Positions 26,706 to 38,059 of a DNA stretch of 64,000 nucleotides are shown here, piece by piece. The notes beneath the pieces were generated by a model, which worked only from the letters and a program-made list of their open reading frames with translations, did not search any database and had not been told where the DNA came from. Source of the DNA: Hymenopus coronatus. Its lineage: Eukaryota > Arthropoda > Insecta > Mantodea > Hymenopodidae. The position numbers and the translations under genes were made by a program. The stretch spans positions 112,588,176-112,652,175 of the forward strand of contig CM060897.1 of the NCBI GenBank assembly GCA_030762935.1, given 5' to 3'. Each line of letters starts with the position of its first letter. Position 1 is the first letter of the stretch.

Positions 26706-26892
26706 AGTTTAATTCTGTTAAATGTAATAATTGTAGATTATGGTCAGCAATTTAGTAAAAGTAATAAAATTAAAAAATAGTAAAATGCCTGATTTAAAAG
26801 GATTATCGTGATAGGATAAATAATGTAATTTTATTACTTTTACTAAATTGCTGACCATAATCTACAATTATTACATTTAACAGAATTAAACT
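26706..26892. repeat. Perfect 67-bp inverted repeat with 53-bp loop
   Basis: The arm at 26706-26772 is the exact reverse complement of 26826-26892 over all 67 bases. The arms begin AGTTTAATTCTGTTAAATG and end AAGTAATAAAATTA. The 53-bp spacer is unrelated AT-rich sequence. No terminal motif of a known transposon and no obvious target duplication flanks it. Confidence 0.95.
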
Positions 26893-28019
26893 TAACTAAC
26901 TGAGTCAACTAACATATAAGTGCCACATTTGCAAGTGTAATCTGACATTGAACCTTCTGCTTCTTCGCTGGCTGGCTAGCTAAAGGCTGTGAAACCTGTC
27001 CTGCTCAATGCTGATAAAACAGTAAAATCAAAATGAGTGTACTTTACTGTCCTTGCTTTGCTTACCAGATTTAATTTAAAACATGATTTAAGACACAGTT
27101 GCCTGCATTCTCAACTACAACATACCTCTGGGCTGTATGCATGTTACTGAAGAAGTAATTGTTGCATTGAAGCATGATTAAATTCTTATATTTTCATTGA
27201 ATTACTTTCATGTTATCAAATGAGCATTTCAGCTGCCATTATACATAAGCATGGGCTTTTTTATTTATAGCTTGTTTCACCCCTATGTGCCACAGTGTCG
27301 CTTATGGGCCCCAAAGTCTCAACATGAAATATAAATTTTAAAGTGTTTCAAAATATCTTAAGAGTAAATGATTTTAGCTTAGGTTACTTTTAATGCTTGA
27401 ACATGTTTCACATACATGAAAAGATGTGGAATTCAAAATTTCCCTGGGAAATTGTTAACAATATAGGTCACGGAAATTAATTCTGGTTAGCACAAAAATC
27501 AGGTATTTTGATATGTAATGCTCTAAAAAGTTTGAAACAAGCATTACATTTTGGACTGAAATTTTCTCGACTTAATTGAGTATGTGTTAACTTCAAATTG
27601 CTTTGTATAAATTTAAATATCTTTAATGTTAAAAGCCATATTTTATATACTGGTAGATTTTTAAAGCTGTTTATACAACTTATTCTTTCCATTGCTTGGT
27701 TAGACTATTTGTATATTTACAATAACCTTTTAAAAATAAGTGAAATCAAGAGTAAAAGGAGAGCATTTAATGGATATGGGCATGGTGAAGACCGATAAAC
27801 AAAATAACAGTTATATATTTGTTTTAAAATAGAAGTTGCAAATTAAAATCTGGCATGAAACTGAAAACTGCTCACAATAGTGTGCATGATCGGCCACAAA
27901 ACATTTCTTAACTGAGTCAAGGAAATATATATAAAAATTTCTGTGTGAAAATATTTAATAAAATAATAGTATTGTTATTTAACATGAGCTGTAAGCTAAT
28001 GTTGGGTGGCTAGAGTCAT
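26893..28019. other. Intron, no gene seen
   Basis: This is AT-rich intron of about 1.1 kb. Opposing short frames near 27477-27798 have no motif. Nothing else is recognised. Confidence 0.5.
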
Positions 28020-28110
28020 TGAAAAATTGACTGCCATAGTAGGGGTTTGAACCACAGATCTTCAGCTTTATGTAGTCTTGCTCTACCACCATATGCTATC
28101 ATATTGGCCT
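28020..28110 (-). mobile_element. tRNA-derived SINE, family B, copy 1
   Basis: On the minus strand an A-box-like TGGTGGTAGAGCAAG and a B-box GTGGTTCAAACCCC are followed by ACTATGGCAGTCAATTTTTC. The same arrangement occurs at 32300-32432, so this is a repeat and not a tRNA gene. Confidence 0.6.
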
Positions 28111-28464
28111 GCACGGAGGAAAAAATTTCAAGAGAGGGGTTTTCATAACTATATCTAAACTTTACATGGTAACATGTTCTACTGGTAGCATCCCTACTGC
28201 CATCTAATGAAATGTTTCCCATATTGATTTGTTATAAATTTAAATAAATAGAATGTGTCAAAGTTTTGGGTAGTGGGAAGTTTGACAAAAAAAAAAACTC
28301 TAAATATAGCCCAGAACTAACAGTGGTAAACTATAAATCCAAGAACTTAATGTACTTGCCAGGTTGTAAGTTCCATTGGAGAATGTTGTATCAAAAATAA
28401 ATTTGATAATACCTTGTGATTTACTTGGACAGTAGGCAGGAGTGGGGAATTGGCTGTTGTACTG

Positions 28465-28538
28465 GCTTGTTGCCATGGTGGCACAGTAGCAGAGCACCAG
28501 TACAGAAAGCTGAAGATCAATGATTTAAATCATGGAAT
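28465..28538 (+). mobile_element. tRNA-derived SINE fragment, family B
   Basis: The plus strand reads CCATGGTGGCACAGTAGCAG, then AAAGCTGAAGATCAATGATT, resembling the head of family B in the opposite orientation to copy 1. Homology stops where repeat copy D begins. Confidence 0.45.
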
Positions 28539-29205
28539 TACTTTCTCTAGCATGTATGTACAATGTACATAACTTATTGTATTCCACCCAAAAACTTTGA
28601 TACTGAGATTTCACCAGATATACATGTTTTTAGATCTCCTGAATCCCCGCCCCCAAAAAAAGCATTTTTAGAGACATGTTTATGTGTGCATGTGCAGCAT
28701 AGCTCAAAAACAAAAATCAGTTTAATACCAAACAAGTTAAAGATATTTTCATGACAAACAAATTGTATATCTGGAATTTTCTGGGAAAAAGGACCTCTTC
28801 ATTCTGGATAAATTTTGTACAATTTTTGTATAACTGGTAAACTATAACAGAAAGACAAAAACTTACTATACAAAAAATGTAGATCTCTTTAAAATACACA
28901 ATTTTTGTATGTATGTATGTGTATATTAAGAGTTAACTACTTTCGAGATATAAGAGATTGGTTTCAATTTTACCCCTAGTAAGCAGAGAACCAAATTTCA
29001 TTTTCACATAGCAACAACTTTAAAATTATTTGGCTATCTCTATAGCCTAATGTATTCCCTTTTACTTACAAAGAAGCAAGCAATAAGACAATTCCGGTAA
29101 TGTTTATCTTGATTATCATAATGTATATAAAAGAAATCTTTTGTAAGGAAAGTTTGTTTGTGGAACAGCTAGAGAAAGTCATATAAATGGATCATATCAG
29201 ATTTT
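28539..29205 (+). repeat. Unnamed TIR repeat family, copy D (internally deleted)
   Basis: The ends carry a perfect 12-bp inverted repeat: ACTTTCTCTAGC at 28540-28551 and GCTAGAGAAAGT at 29168-29179. Compared with copies B and F it lacks about 170 bp in the middle, including the CCCCACCCC box. No coding frame is seen. Confidence 0.8.
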
Positions 29206-30089
29206 TTTAGTCTATCTTTCCAATAGTGCCTCATGGCTTGTTCAGATTATCAAATCTCTCATAAATTCTGTATATCCTTACTACAACACTGCATTGTAGC
29301 ACTTTCTTTCCCACACACCGCATCCTCATAATTTTATTTGGGAGTTATTAATTATATACTGTTTTTTACATAATCATGGTTTATTATTTACCTGTTTTTA
29401 AAAAATCCTTTAAAAGAAAATGTGAGTCAAGATAGGTGTTCTCTATAATCCTTACAGTGTGTCCCAAACACTTTATTTTTAGTAATTTTGACTACTTGGT
29501 CTTAACACATTTTGTTGTCACTAATATGTGCCTCTTAGAATTCAACAGTTTTTAGATAGAACTTGATGCTGTTCAACAAAAGATATATGTGGCAGTTAGT
29601 TTTAAGTAAATCTCCACAATACAGGGGAATTTTTACTGGTTTTATTGGTGGTGCACATATGTGTTATAGGATGTTTGCTTTAATATATATGTATTTCAGA
29701 TACCTTTCATAGTGCCCTTGTCGGTGAACACTAATTTCTTCATCATTCAAAAAACTTGACAAAAATATTTATGCAAAATAAATATATATACTACATTCAA
29801 AAAGTTCCCAAAATGTGTAAATAAGACAGAAACAAGTTACCATAAGGCAATTTACACAACAGTTCCTTCAAAATAGTTCCCTTCTGTAGTGAGACACTTC
29901 TGCCACCATGTGTAAAGAGGCAAGAAGCCATTTTCAGATACCTTCGTAGTGCCCTTGTTGTATGTACAGAGGCTCTACGTTTGAAAAACTTGACTGAAGC
30001 ATTTATTTTATTCATATGCCTGAATTTTCTTCATCACTGCTTCACCATAAGCTTCTTCCATCATTCTCAATAGAAAAAAATCTTATGTG
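29206..30089. other. Intron, no gene seen
   Basis: This is AT-rich intron between inverted repeat copies. A short direct duplication (CCTTTCATAGTGCCCTTGT near 29702 and CCTTCGTAGTGCCCTTGTTG near 29940) hints at an old repeat. No ORF of note is present. Confidence 0.45.
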
Positions 30090-30978
30090 TTACACTCACA
30101 TGACTTTCTCTAGCCACTCTACAAACAAACTTCTTACAAACGGTAATTCTTCTTTCAACTTCTTACAAAAGGTAATTCTTCTTTCAACACCATGCTAATT
30201 GAGATAAACCTTAGCAGAATTTTATTACTTAGTTCATTATAAGTAGATTCAAATTAAGGGAATGCTCTAGGCTTAAATGATAGTCAAATGTTTTAAAAGC
30301 TGTCATTATGCGATTGTCATTGCAAATCTCTTCTTTACTTGACCAGGAGTAGAACAAAAGAGAAACAGACACTCCCGTCGGAGAAAAGTATAAGTACTTC
30401 ACAACTGAAACTAATGACAAGGAATACCTCGAAAACCGTAAGCTCCACGAAAAAAAAGTATATGACATAACTTGTTTATTTTAACAAGATCTACATTTTT
30501 GGTACAGAAAGTTTTTTTTCTATCTCTTAACGGTTTACTAGGTATGCCAAATTAAGAAAAATTCATCCAGAATAAACAGGTCTTGGAGATATACATTTTA
30601 TTTGTGGTAGAAATGGCTTTAATATGTGGTATTTTAATCAAAATCATTAGAGCCATTTTTAAGAAAAACAATATTTTCGAAAATTTTTCCATGTAAAGGG
30701 TAGTTAGGGGTGGGGGGATTTTCTTGAAAATCTTTATGTCGCTTCCTTGGGAGATACCAAACTTAAATACCAAGTTTGATATTTAACCATCTTTTCGTTT
30801 TTGAGCTATGCTGTCCACACACACACATACATACAGACCTGTTTCTGATTTTTTTTTATTATTATTCAGGGGATCCTAAAACATGTATTTCCGGTGAAAT
30901 CTCAACGTCAAATTTTTGGATGGAATACAATACTTCTCTAACCCTGTGTACATTGTACATATGGGGCTAGAGGAAGTA
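30090..30978 (-). repeat. Unnamed TIR repeat family, copy G (inverted)
   Basis: This copy is full length and in reverse orientation to the others. The ends are ACTTTCTCTAGCC at about 30102-30114 and GGCTAGAGGAAGT at about 30965-30977, a 12-of-13 inverted match. A 33-bp tandem duplication (ACTTCTTACAAA..GGTAATTCTTCTTTCA) lies near 30130-30187. A family-A SINE abuts its right end. Confidence 0.8.
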
Positions 30979-31200
30979 AAAATATAAATAGCGTGTTATT
31001 TATGGACGCTCTTTAACTACTGTGGTTCTCAGCGTCCCATTCTAAATTGGACGTGAAAGACCACTTAATTTTGCTCAGAGGCCTCTCTCTCAGGCTTGAG
31101 GTACTTTTACGTGCCGTAAATCTACGACATGGGACCAACAGCTTTACTTCCCTTCCGAAGGAAGCCATGCTAAGACTTTTTACGCCAGGTTTTTTCTCAA
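30979..31200 (-). mobile_element. tRNA-derived SINE, family A, without its head
   Basis: The body read on minus has CTTAGCATGGCTTCCTTCGG, CGTAGATTTACGGCACGTAA, CTCAAGCCTGAGAGAGAGGC and GGGACGCTGAGAACCACAG. It closely matches 42670-42880. No B-box is found upstream of the body, so it is 5' truncated. The opposing 64- and 73-codon frames here are SINE translations, not genes. Confidence 0.8.
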
Positions 31201-31742
31201 TGTCTCTGAGGGTGATTTGTTTAACAAAACTCAAAACTTAATGTTCAAACATGCTCCGTTGCCAACATAAACCGCAATAAATTAATATGTATACACGACA
31301 AAAACTGTGCACAACAACGTCAAGCAAAACAATCATTATTAGCATGAAAATTGAAAAGAAGTATCATCATGGATGCTACCAATACAAAAAAATAAAATAT
31401 CCTGTACTTTTGTATATGTAAAAGAGAAAATATACGATTCTGGGGACTTAATGAACCCAGAGTTTTATTTATATATGTGTATATATGGTCTTCAGATTTA
31501 TTCGGTCTTTGCTGCCAGTCATTTATCCACATATAATACTAGGTAGTGAGTTTATCTCTTGCAGAGGACTCGCAAATGATTGGTAGGAAGGGGGGATGTC
31601 AACAGCTTTGACGTCACCAGGACTTGCACCTGTCTTTCCAACATTTACATTTGGAACATTCCCTTGCATCATAAACTTGCAATCGCAATATTTATGCTGA
31701 AAGGAAATGTATTCTTCAGTTCAGAACTAGGACTCAACCATA

Positions 31743-31942
31743 CAAATTCTGTGATCAGTGATTACTTTCATCTCATATGAAAAGAATGCACAAAATGTCC
31801 TGATGAAAAACAGTTCTGCACTGCGCAGTATACCTGTTTACTAAATTCTGTGATCTGTGATTACTTTCATCTCATGTGAAAAGAACGCACAAAATGTCCT
31901 GATGGAAAACAGTTCTGCACTGCCCGTATACCTGTTTACAAA
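31743..31942 (+). repeat. 99-bp tandem duplication
   Basis: Two adjacent units start at about 31744 and 31843 with AAATTCTGTGAT and share TTACTTTCATCTCAT, CACAAAATGTCCTGATG, AACAGTTCTGCACTGC and GTATACCTGTTTAC. They differ at several sites and by a 2-3 bp indel. The surrounding 31.55-32.16 kb could belong to a larger unrecognised element. Confidence 0.85.
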
Positions 31943-32064
31943 GTCGGCAATACATGTAGTCAAAGGTTGAATTCTGCACCTGCTCTTTGATACAAGTCTG
32001 AACTAATAATGACGTCATGCATATAGACCCACTGGTACTAAAGGCCAAATAAACCTGAAGAACA

Positions 32065-32065
<1 letters not shown>

Positions 32066-32107
<42 letters not shown>
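32066..32107. repeat. (TA)n microsatellite
   Basis: This is an uninterrupted TA dinucleotide run of about 21 units. Confidence 0.95.
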
Positions 32108-32112
<5 letters not shown>

Positions 32113-32299
32113 TCTGTGTATTTTGGAATTGAAACCTTATATAATACCGTTAGCAATAACATACTGGTCAGCTTTTACAGTTTGTGCAAAAAATTTAGAG
32201 ATTAGAGGCCTTTTTATGACTAGCAAAGGAAACATTCAAATTGTTACAGATTTTCGCCATAGACAAATGCATTAATGTTAATTTAATTGTTTTTTCACA

Positions 32300-32432
32300 C
32301 AAGCCGTTTGTAGGATAGGAGTTGGATAGGTAGAGTAAGACTGAAAAATTCAATGCCATAGTCAGGATTTGACCCACAGATCTCCCAGTCTCTAGCTGGT
32401 TGCTTTAACCACTGAGCTACTTTGGCAATATG
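32300..32432 (-). mobile_element. tRNA-derived SINE, family B, copy 2
   Basis: On minus the head contains a canonical A-box TAGCTCAGTGG, an anticodon-arm-like CCAG..CTGG stem and a B-box GTGGGTCAAATCC. Its ends pair in 6 of 7 acceptor positions. The T stem has mismatches and the D arm is weak. The following body (ACTATGGCATTGAATTTTTC) matches copy 1 at 28020, so it is a SINE head and not a gene. Confidence 0.65.
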
Positions 32433-32524
32433 CATGACATTAAAGTCCTAAACTGACTTGTATGTTTTCCCAGTAAATGGTGGTTGACACTCTGAATACT
32501 GGTATAACGAGTTAATCGTTGCTG

Positions 32525-33400
32525 CCATCCATTCACTGATGAAATCTGGGAAGGTCATCCAAAATCAGTTATACCAAAAAACATTGATGCTGTGCAAAAA
32601 CTGATAATCCAAGATCATCATACATCAAACTGTGAGATTGAGGCAACCTTAGGCATTATTTTCACCAGCATATATAAAATATTGCACGATCATTTAGCTG
32701 TGGAAAAGGTTTACTCTCGGAGCCCAATAATGTGACTAAATCTCTAAAAGATATTTATGTCAATTGGTGAACACAAATGCTCATGAAATACAATGGCAAT
32801 TCTCCAAAAGATAATATGTAAGATTGTAACAAGTGACAAATCAAAGATCTATGCATATGAGCCAGAACGTAAACATCAGTCAACTGTATGGGTGTTTTTC
32901 AAGATGAACCAAATCCAATAAAAGTTGTTTGTGCTTAAAGCACTTCAAAACGAATAGTTGACTGTTTTTTCTGAACTGGCCGTATGGCAACAGGGCTTTT
33001 AGAGGAATGTAAAACAGTCAATTTTAAATGATACACAACCATTTGTTTGTTGGAAGTGCAGTGAAATAAGGAAAACAAACAAGCTCGTCGGATCATTCGT
33101 CATCAGGACAACGCGTTCACACATCTCTTCTAACAATCGACTATTTGAATGTTCAAAAAATCGAAGTTATGAATTATCCGCCATTTGGTCCTAATTTGGC
33201 ATCCAATGACTTCTGTTTGTTCCCAAACATCAGGAATAAATTGTGTGGACAACAATTATGTTTGGCAGAAGAAGCCATTGATGCATTCAAATACTATGTT
33301 TTGGAGGTGCTGAGAGCAGATTAGAAAAAATGCTGTGACAAATGGTTCAAGCACATGCAAAAGTGCATAATCATAAAGGAGAATATTTTGAGAAACATTA
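32525..33400 (+). pseudogene. mariner transposase remnant
   Basis: Broken frames translate to mariner transposase (DD34D) landmarks: KNIDAVQKLI (about 32580), ILHDHLAVEK (about 32686), VTSDKSKIYAYEP where active copies have GDE, VWVFQDEPNP, an HQDNAFTH block (about 33100) and ASNDFCLFPNI (about 33200). Stops and frameshifts interrupt it. The N-terminal DNA-binding part and clear terminal inverted repeats are absent. The enzyme would cut and paste the element at TA sites; this copy cannot. It has an irritans-like flavour, but the subfamily is not certain. Confidence 0.82.
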
Positions 33401-33479
33401 AAACAAATTTCAGTGACAAATTGCTGTTTCTTTTATTACTAGACTCAATGTATAAATAGTCACCCTCATACAATCTATG

Positions 33480-34675
33480 GTACCAGAAAGAATTTCAGCA
33501 TTGTGACTACTACTGTGTCTTCCAATTTTTGTAAAATGGAACTCCCTTCATTAAACATGTAATTTTTATACATTTACTACTCGGAACATTTTATGCATTC
33601 TAAATATCATGTAATTACGAAATCATTACCTTTGCTGCTTAAGAGAAAATTTTCTGGGTTTCAATTTCAGGAAGTTGGCAAATATGAATAACAATGTAAA
33701 CTTAATACATATATAAATTATAGGAATAAAGAAACAATTACTTATAATGGTATTACTTTTTTGGCTCCTCTAAGGTGCTTCTAATAATTAATAAAATAAT
33801 CGGAGGAGATAGAAGTGAAAAACTTTTATTATTTAGTCAAGGGAAAACTATATCAGGTGCTCAATATAAGTATGTAGAGTAAAACAAAAATAAGATAAAA
33901 TGATAGACATTTTTAATTAGAAGCTAATATGAGCAAAACATTCAACTGATAAACCAAGAATATCATGCTTTGTAAATTTATAACTTAAAAAACAGCTTAG
34001 CTTTAATCTGTTCTAAGCACTTCATATTTGGCATAGCCATGGAAAATAAAATTTAGCTAATTCACATTTTTTGCAAAGTTTTGATCAGTCTTGTTTGCTG
34101 TTGCACACTAAGTGTAGTTTTCCCATGGTTCTTCCATTTTTGTGGTAGTCAAGAGGATTTTATCATCCTTCAGTGAGGATTTGACTCCTGCCTAATTTTC
34201 CCAGTTATATGGGAAATTACTGATTAATTCTTTCATTTTCATGTATTGCTATTAAGACATTCCATTGTGTCAGATGATTAGAATGATGGATCATGTAACA
34301 AAAACTAATAAATTATCACAGTTTGCTCTACAAGAAGGATATGAATAAAAATAAACATGTACATTTAGTCCACGTCTGTGCATGTTGCCATGCTGACTGG
34401 TGCAGTGTGTTCAACTTCTATTAAAATTTCCCTCTTTCTTGTGTTGTTAAAAAAAAAAAGACTGCTGTAGCAGTGTTATGGATTTTTTAACAGCTCAAGA
34501 ACTTGGTATTAATTATATTGTGTTGCATCTAATAGTTTAAATAGCACATTACTCTGTGGAGCAACTGCTGTTTTCACCAGTAATATTTGCTTCATTCACT
34601 CATCTGTCTGCAAAGAGTCTGCATTTCTGCAGGTAGGTGAATCCATCTATTGCAGAGTGACAAAATCATTAAAAC
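33480..34675. other. Intron between two mariner copies, no gene seen
   Basis: This is AT-rich sequence with no recognised motif. A duplicated CTAATAATTAATAAAATAAT-type AT run occurs near 33780. Confidence 0.5.
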
Positions 34676-34676
34676 A

Positions 34677-35904
34677 AGGGTAAGTCAATAAGTATCCACA
34701 CACAATTACAAATGTTTACAAGAATAGTAGGAAACTTACCATTACATAATTTTTAACATACTCCTCCTGCTTTTCAATACACTTTGTATAGCATTGCACA
34801 TGGTTCCTGTTGCTCTCAGAAAATTTTTCAGCTGAGCAGCAAGACACAAATGCACCACGTCCTTCACTTCTTGATCTGAGGTGAATTGACCGCCTCTTAA
34901 GGCATTTTTAAGTAAACCAAAAAGATAATCTGATGAGCAAGATCAGGACAAGTAGGATGGTCTAACACCTTGAAACCCATTTTCACTAATGTTTGAATAA
35001 TGTGAATGGCAGTATGTGAATGCATGCTGTGCAACAACAGAACACCTTGCAACAAAGGATTCAATGGTTGTTCAAATTACAGGCCTCAGTTCGTACACAT
35101 CTCACTATAATGTATAATATTGTTTACTTTTGTGCCCTTTTCAAAGTAATGTTCCAGTACTGCATCTCGTAAATCCCAAAAAAGTGTGAGCATCACTTTT
35201 CCTACAGAAGGTTGACTCTTGAATTTTTTCTTCACTGGACAACTCAGGATGATTCCATTCCATGCTCTGGCATTTGCATTCTTATTCGAAATGGTGGATC
35301 CACGTTTCATCTACAGTGATATTCGTTTCAAAAAAACTGTCCCCTTCGTTAATATGATGGTCCAGTAGGCATTGATAGATGGCCACGTGATAATGCCTTT
35401 GCTCTTCAGTGAGCTGTTTGGGAACTTGGACCGACTTTACAAAAGCCAGCCTGTTATGAACACTGCAGAACCATAACTGATATGCAAATGGTTTCCATTT
35501 CATCAATTGTCACTCATCAGTTAAACAGAATCATGGCACAGGCTTCCTCAATGTTGCTGACAGTAATGGATCTGGATGGGGTCCTGCTCTTTCCTTGCTT
35601 TTCAACTTGACCTACCAATCCATTTGTAGACTTTTGTCATGGTAAAATGCTCTCCCCTTATTGTGCTAAAATTGATGAATTTTGGCTCTTGGTTCACCTT
35701 TAGGCCACAAAAAACAGCACTGCCCACTGTTCTTCCTGGTGCAGATGGAGAGTGCTGTAGCCATTTTGATGTGTCACAGTGCCAAACTTTGCATAGGTGG
35801 CAACAAAAGTACAGTCTGTGGACATATGCATGCAGAAATCGGTACAGCCAGTGTAAACAATACTACAAAAAAAAAAAAGTGCAGATATTTATTGACTTAC
35901 CTTT
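34677..35904 (-). mobile_element. mariner element with both ends, decayed
   Basis: This 1.23 kb element has terminal inverted repeats: AGGGTAAGTCAATAAGTAT at 34677 and, reversed, AAGGTAAGTCAATAAATAT at about 35904. The minus strand encodes a broken mariner transposase in order: an N-terminal helix-turn-helix region (KIHQF..QYGE, then VYKWIGR), VPKQLTEEQR (about 35435), TVDETWIHHFE (about 35305), KKFKSQPSVGKVMLT (about 35215), an LLHSMHSH block where the second catalytic Asp (LLHDN) is lost, and HPTCPDLA. Stops and frameshifts are present throughout. It lies about 1.2 kb from the other, differently oriented mariner remnant. Confidence 0.88.
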
Positions 35905-36054
35905 GTAATAACTGCAAACACTCATATGGCTACAGCAGAAGAAGCAGTGACTGACAATTCATTAAATAGTACTGTTGAAGATAATGTTAGGGAACATTAA
36001 AAAAAGTAAATGGAAATAAATCAAAGAGAAAACAAAGAAAGGAGGTGACTACTG

Positions 36055-36340
36055 CCTTCATGGTCAAGTGGTCATGCGAACTGACTTCTCACCCCAGAGG
36101 TATCGGGTTCGATTCCTGGCCAGCAAGGGGAATTTTTCTTTAACCAGAATCAATTCCTATCCCTCAGAGAGGAAATATAAGCATGAGACAAGTGTGGGTG
36201 TATTTGAAGATAGAAATGATTAATCCAGGGTTAAAAACTTAGTCGAGTTGTTAAACAAGGAAAGCTCATGTATGCCCATAGAAGTTAAAGGTGGCTATGT
36301 ACAAATGAAGCTCCCCTCTCCTCCAAAAAAAAAGAAAGAA
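36055..36340 (+). mobile_element. tRNA-derived SINE with A-rich tail
   Basis: The head has an A-box-like TGGTCAAGTGG and a B-box GGGTTCGATTCC (about 36107-36118). The body of about 200 bp ends in an A/G-rich tail (about 36325-36340). It lacks the body motifs of families A, B and C. Confidence 0.7.
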
Positions 36341-36854
36341 GTGTTGCTCTCTTCTGCATTTATTAAAAACACTATTTATTCTTGAATGAGGCAGTGCAAA
36401 ATAAAAAGACTGAGAAGCTATAAATGAATTTCTAAGGCTTGTCATTTATCTTAAAATTTTGTTCATTGTTGAACACTTAAAACTGGTTAATTTTCATGTG
36501 CATTTCTAATTTGCAGTACTTGGTCTTGTCCTCTACCAGCCTTGCAGAACTTTTGTAACAATTATTGCAAATTTATCCATTTATGTCTACAATAGTCCCA
36601 ACAAATTGCAGAATTTCAGATATTGTGTATAGCAATATATTTCTGGTAAAGCACTTATAAGGAAATCCAAACATATTGGTTTTAATTGAAATTTCTTATT
36701 TTCTGCCCACTGTTAGGAAAGAAATCTATAATGAATTTTAATTGAGCTAGTGATAAATATCAGTTGAATGTGCTGAGAATAAAAGCCACTGGTTACAAAA
36801 TATAATTTTAAAAATGTTTCTTTTATGAATTTCTACATAATGAGCTTGTCATAT
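36341..36854. other. Intron, no gene seen
   Basis: This is AT-rich unique-looking sequence between a SINE and a solo LTR. Confidence 0.5.
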
Positions 36855-37477
36855 TGTCACGACTACTTCGTAGACATTTGGGGAGCGTAGCTAGGAAAGG
36901 GGTAAAGCACGTATAACTACTAAGTATGCACACCGAGCTAGTTGCTAAATTCCTATTTAATTGATGCTCCTCTATTATACATAAAGTTTGTAGGGATGTA
37001 CCCTGCACTTTATGGATTACATACTACAATATGTTTATGAGCAAGAAGGCCCTTCGGCTGTACTTACCGGGGGTGATGGGTCAAGTTGGAATATCGAGGA
37101 TCAGCTCTACCCGTTGCGTCTCTTACTATCAGCCTCTCCGTTAATTTCGAGAGTCTCTGCCCCCTTCCGGTCATGTCCATTGAGTTATATATACAACCCC
37201 ATATCCTGTCAGACTGACGTCATTATGACTTCTCCGATCCCTCGAAAACTCGGGGATGTGGTAAACCACAAGAGATCCGTAAATCTCGAAAACAGGATGC
37301 TGTTCCATCCGCGAGGATGGACTCTGTGGCCCAGAGTGGAAGTCATATAAACTAAAATAGCCTAAAGAAAGGTGCGACTTCCACTCTGTGATGCACATGC
37401 TTAAGTCCGTAATTTCCGGAGACTTACAGAACTCTAAAGCTATTAAATTCAGGTCCTCGATATTCCAGCCTGTGACA
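36855..37477. mobile_element. Solo LTR of an LTR retrotransposon
   Basis: The 623-bp block begins TGTCACGAC and ends GGC/CTGTGACA in the form TG...CA, with ends that pair (TGTCAC / GTGACA). The 4-bp sequence ATAT flanks it on both sides (36851-36854 and 37478-37481). It is visibly more GC-rich than its surroundings and contains a TATATATA box near 37180. Two internal inverted pairs are seen (TGGAATATCGAGGA with its complement near 37453; CAGAGTGGAAGTC with its complement near 37378). No gag or pol lies next to it, so it is a recombination product. The 109-112 codon frames on both strands are LTR translations. Confidence 0.78.
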
Positions 37478-37749
37478 ATATTTGGTGATTTACCAAACAT
37501 ATAGATTCATTTGAGAGATGTCGTTTTCACATTATATGCAGTCTGACCAACATATAGGAATATAAATTAGGTATAGTATTAAAAGCCTTAACAAAATTAG
37601 TAGTATTCCTAAAAAAATAAATATGCATTAAAACACAGCAAAAAAAAGTAGCAATGAATGGAATAATAGAGTAATTTATATATAATACATTTAAACTCTC
37701 CTATCTCTGTCTCATATGGAGGACTTATGCCCCCCCAAGACTTACAAGC
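37478..37749. other. Intron, no gene seen
   Basis: This is a short AT-rich interval between the solo LTR and a SINE. Confidence 0.5.
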
Positions 37750-38042
37750 CAACACTTGCAGTCAGTACCTGTTGAGAAGCAGACTACTCTGGATCACAGG
37801 GAGTAGCCAAGATGGGTGATCAGCCCAATGCCTATTATGAGCATGAGAAGTTGATATGAAATTGCAGTGAAATGGATGAAAGGAAAGTTGAAAATGGAAC
37901 AGGTGGTGGAATTAATGGCAGGGGAAATTGGAGAATTCCGCGGAAACCTTTGTCCACCCTAAATCCCTCTTACAGTCTCCTGGGATCGAACCAGGCCACC
38001 TTGGTGAGGGGCGAGTATTCTAAGCACTTCACCATGGTGCAC
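37750..38042 (-). mobile_element. tRNA-derived SINE, family C
   Basis: On minus the head carries an A-box-like TGGTGAAGTGC and a B-box CTGGTTCGATCCCAGG (about 37997-37982). The body shares the GGCAGGGGAA segment (plus-strand reading) with 24330-24570. The 96-codon plus frame overlapping it is a chance translation. Confidence 0.65.
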
Positions 38043-38059
38043 AATTTTAGTATTTTCTT

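Noticed and set aside
32360..32432. Possible tRNA gene on minus (good A-box, 6 of 7 acceptor pairs)
   Set aside because: The T stem and D arm are mismatched, and the same head-plus-body occurs at 28020, so it is a SINE head.
35639..35954. Overlapping 89- and 90-codon plus-strand ORFs
   Set aside because: They are antisense to the N-terminal part of the minus-strand mariner transposase.
37012..37500. Opposing 112- and 109-codon ORFs
   Set aside because: They lie in the solo LTR; its higher GC content explains the long frames on both strands.
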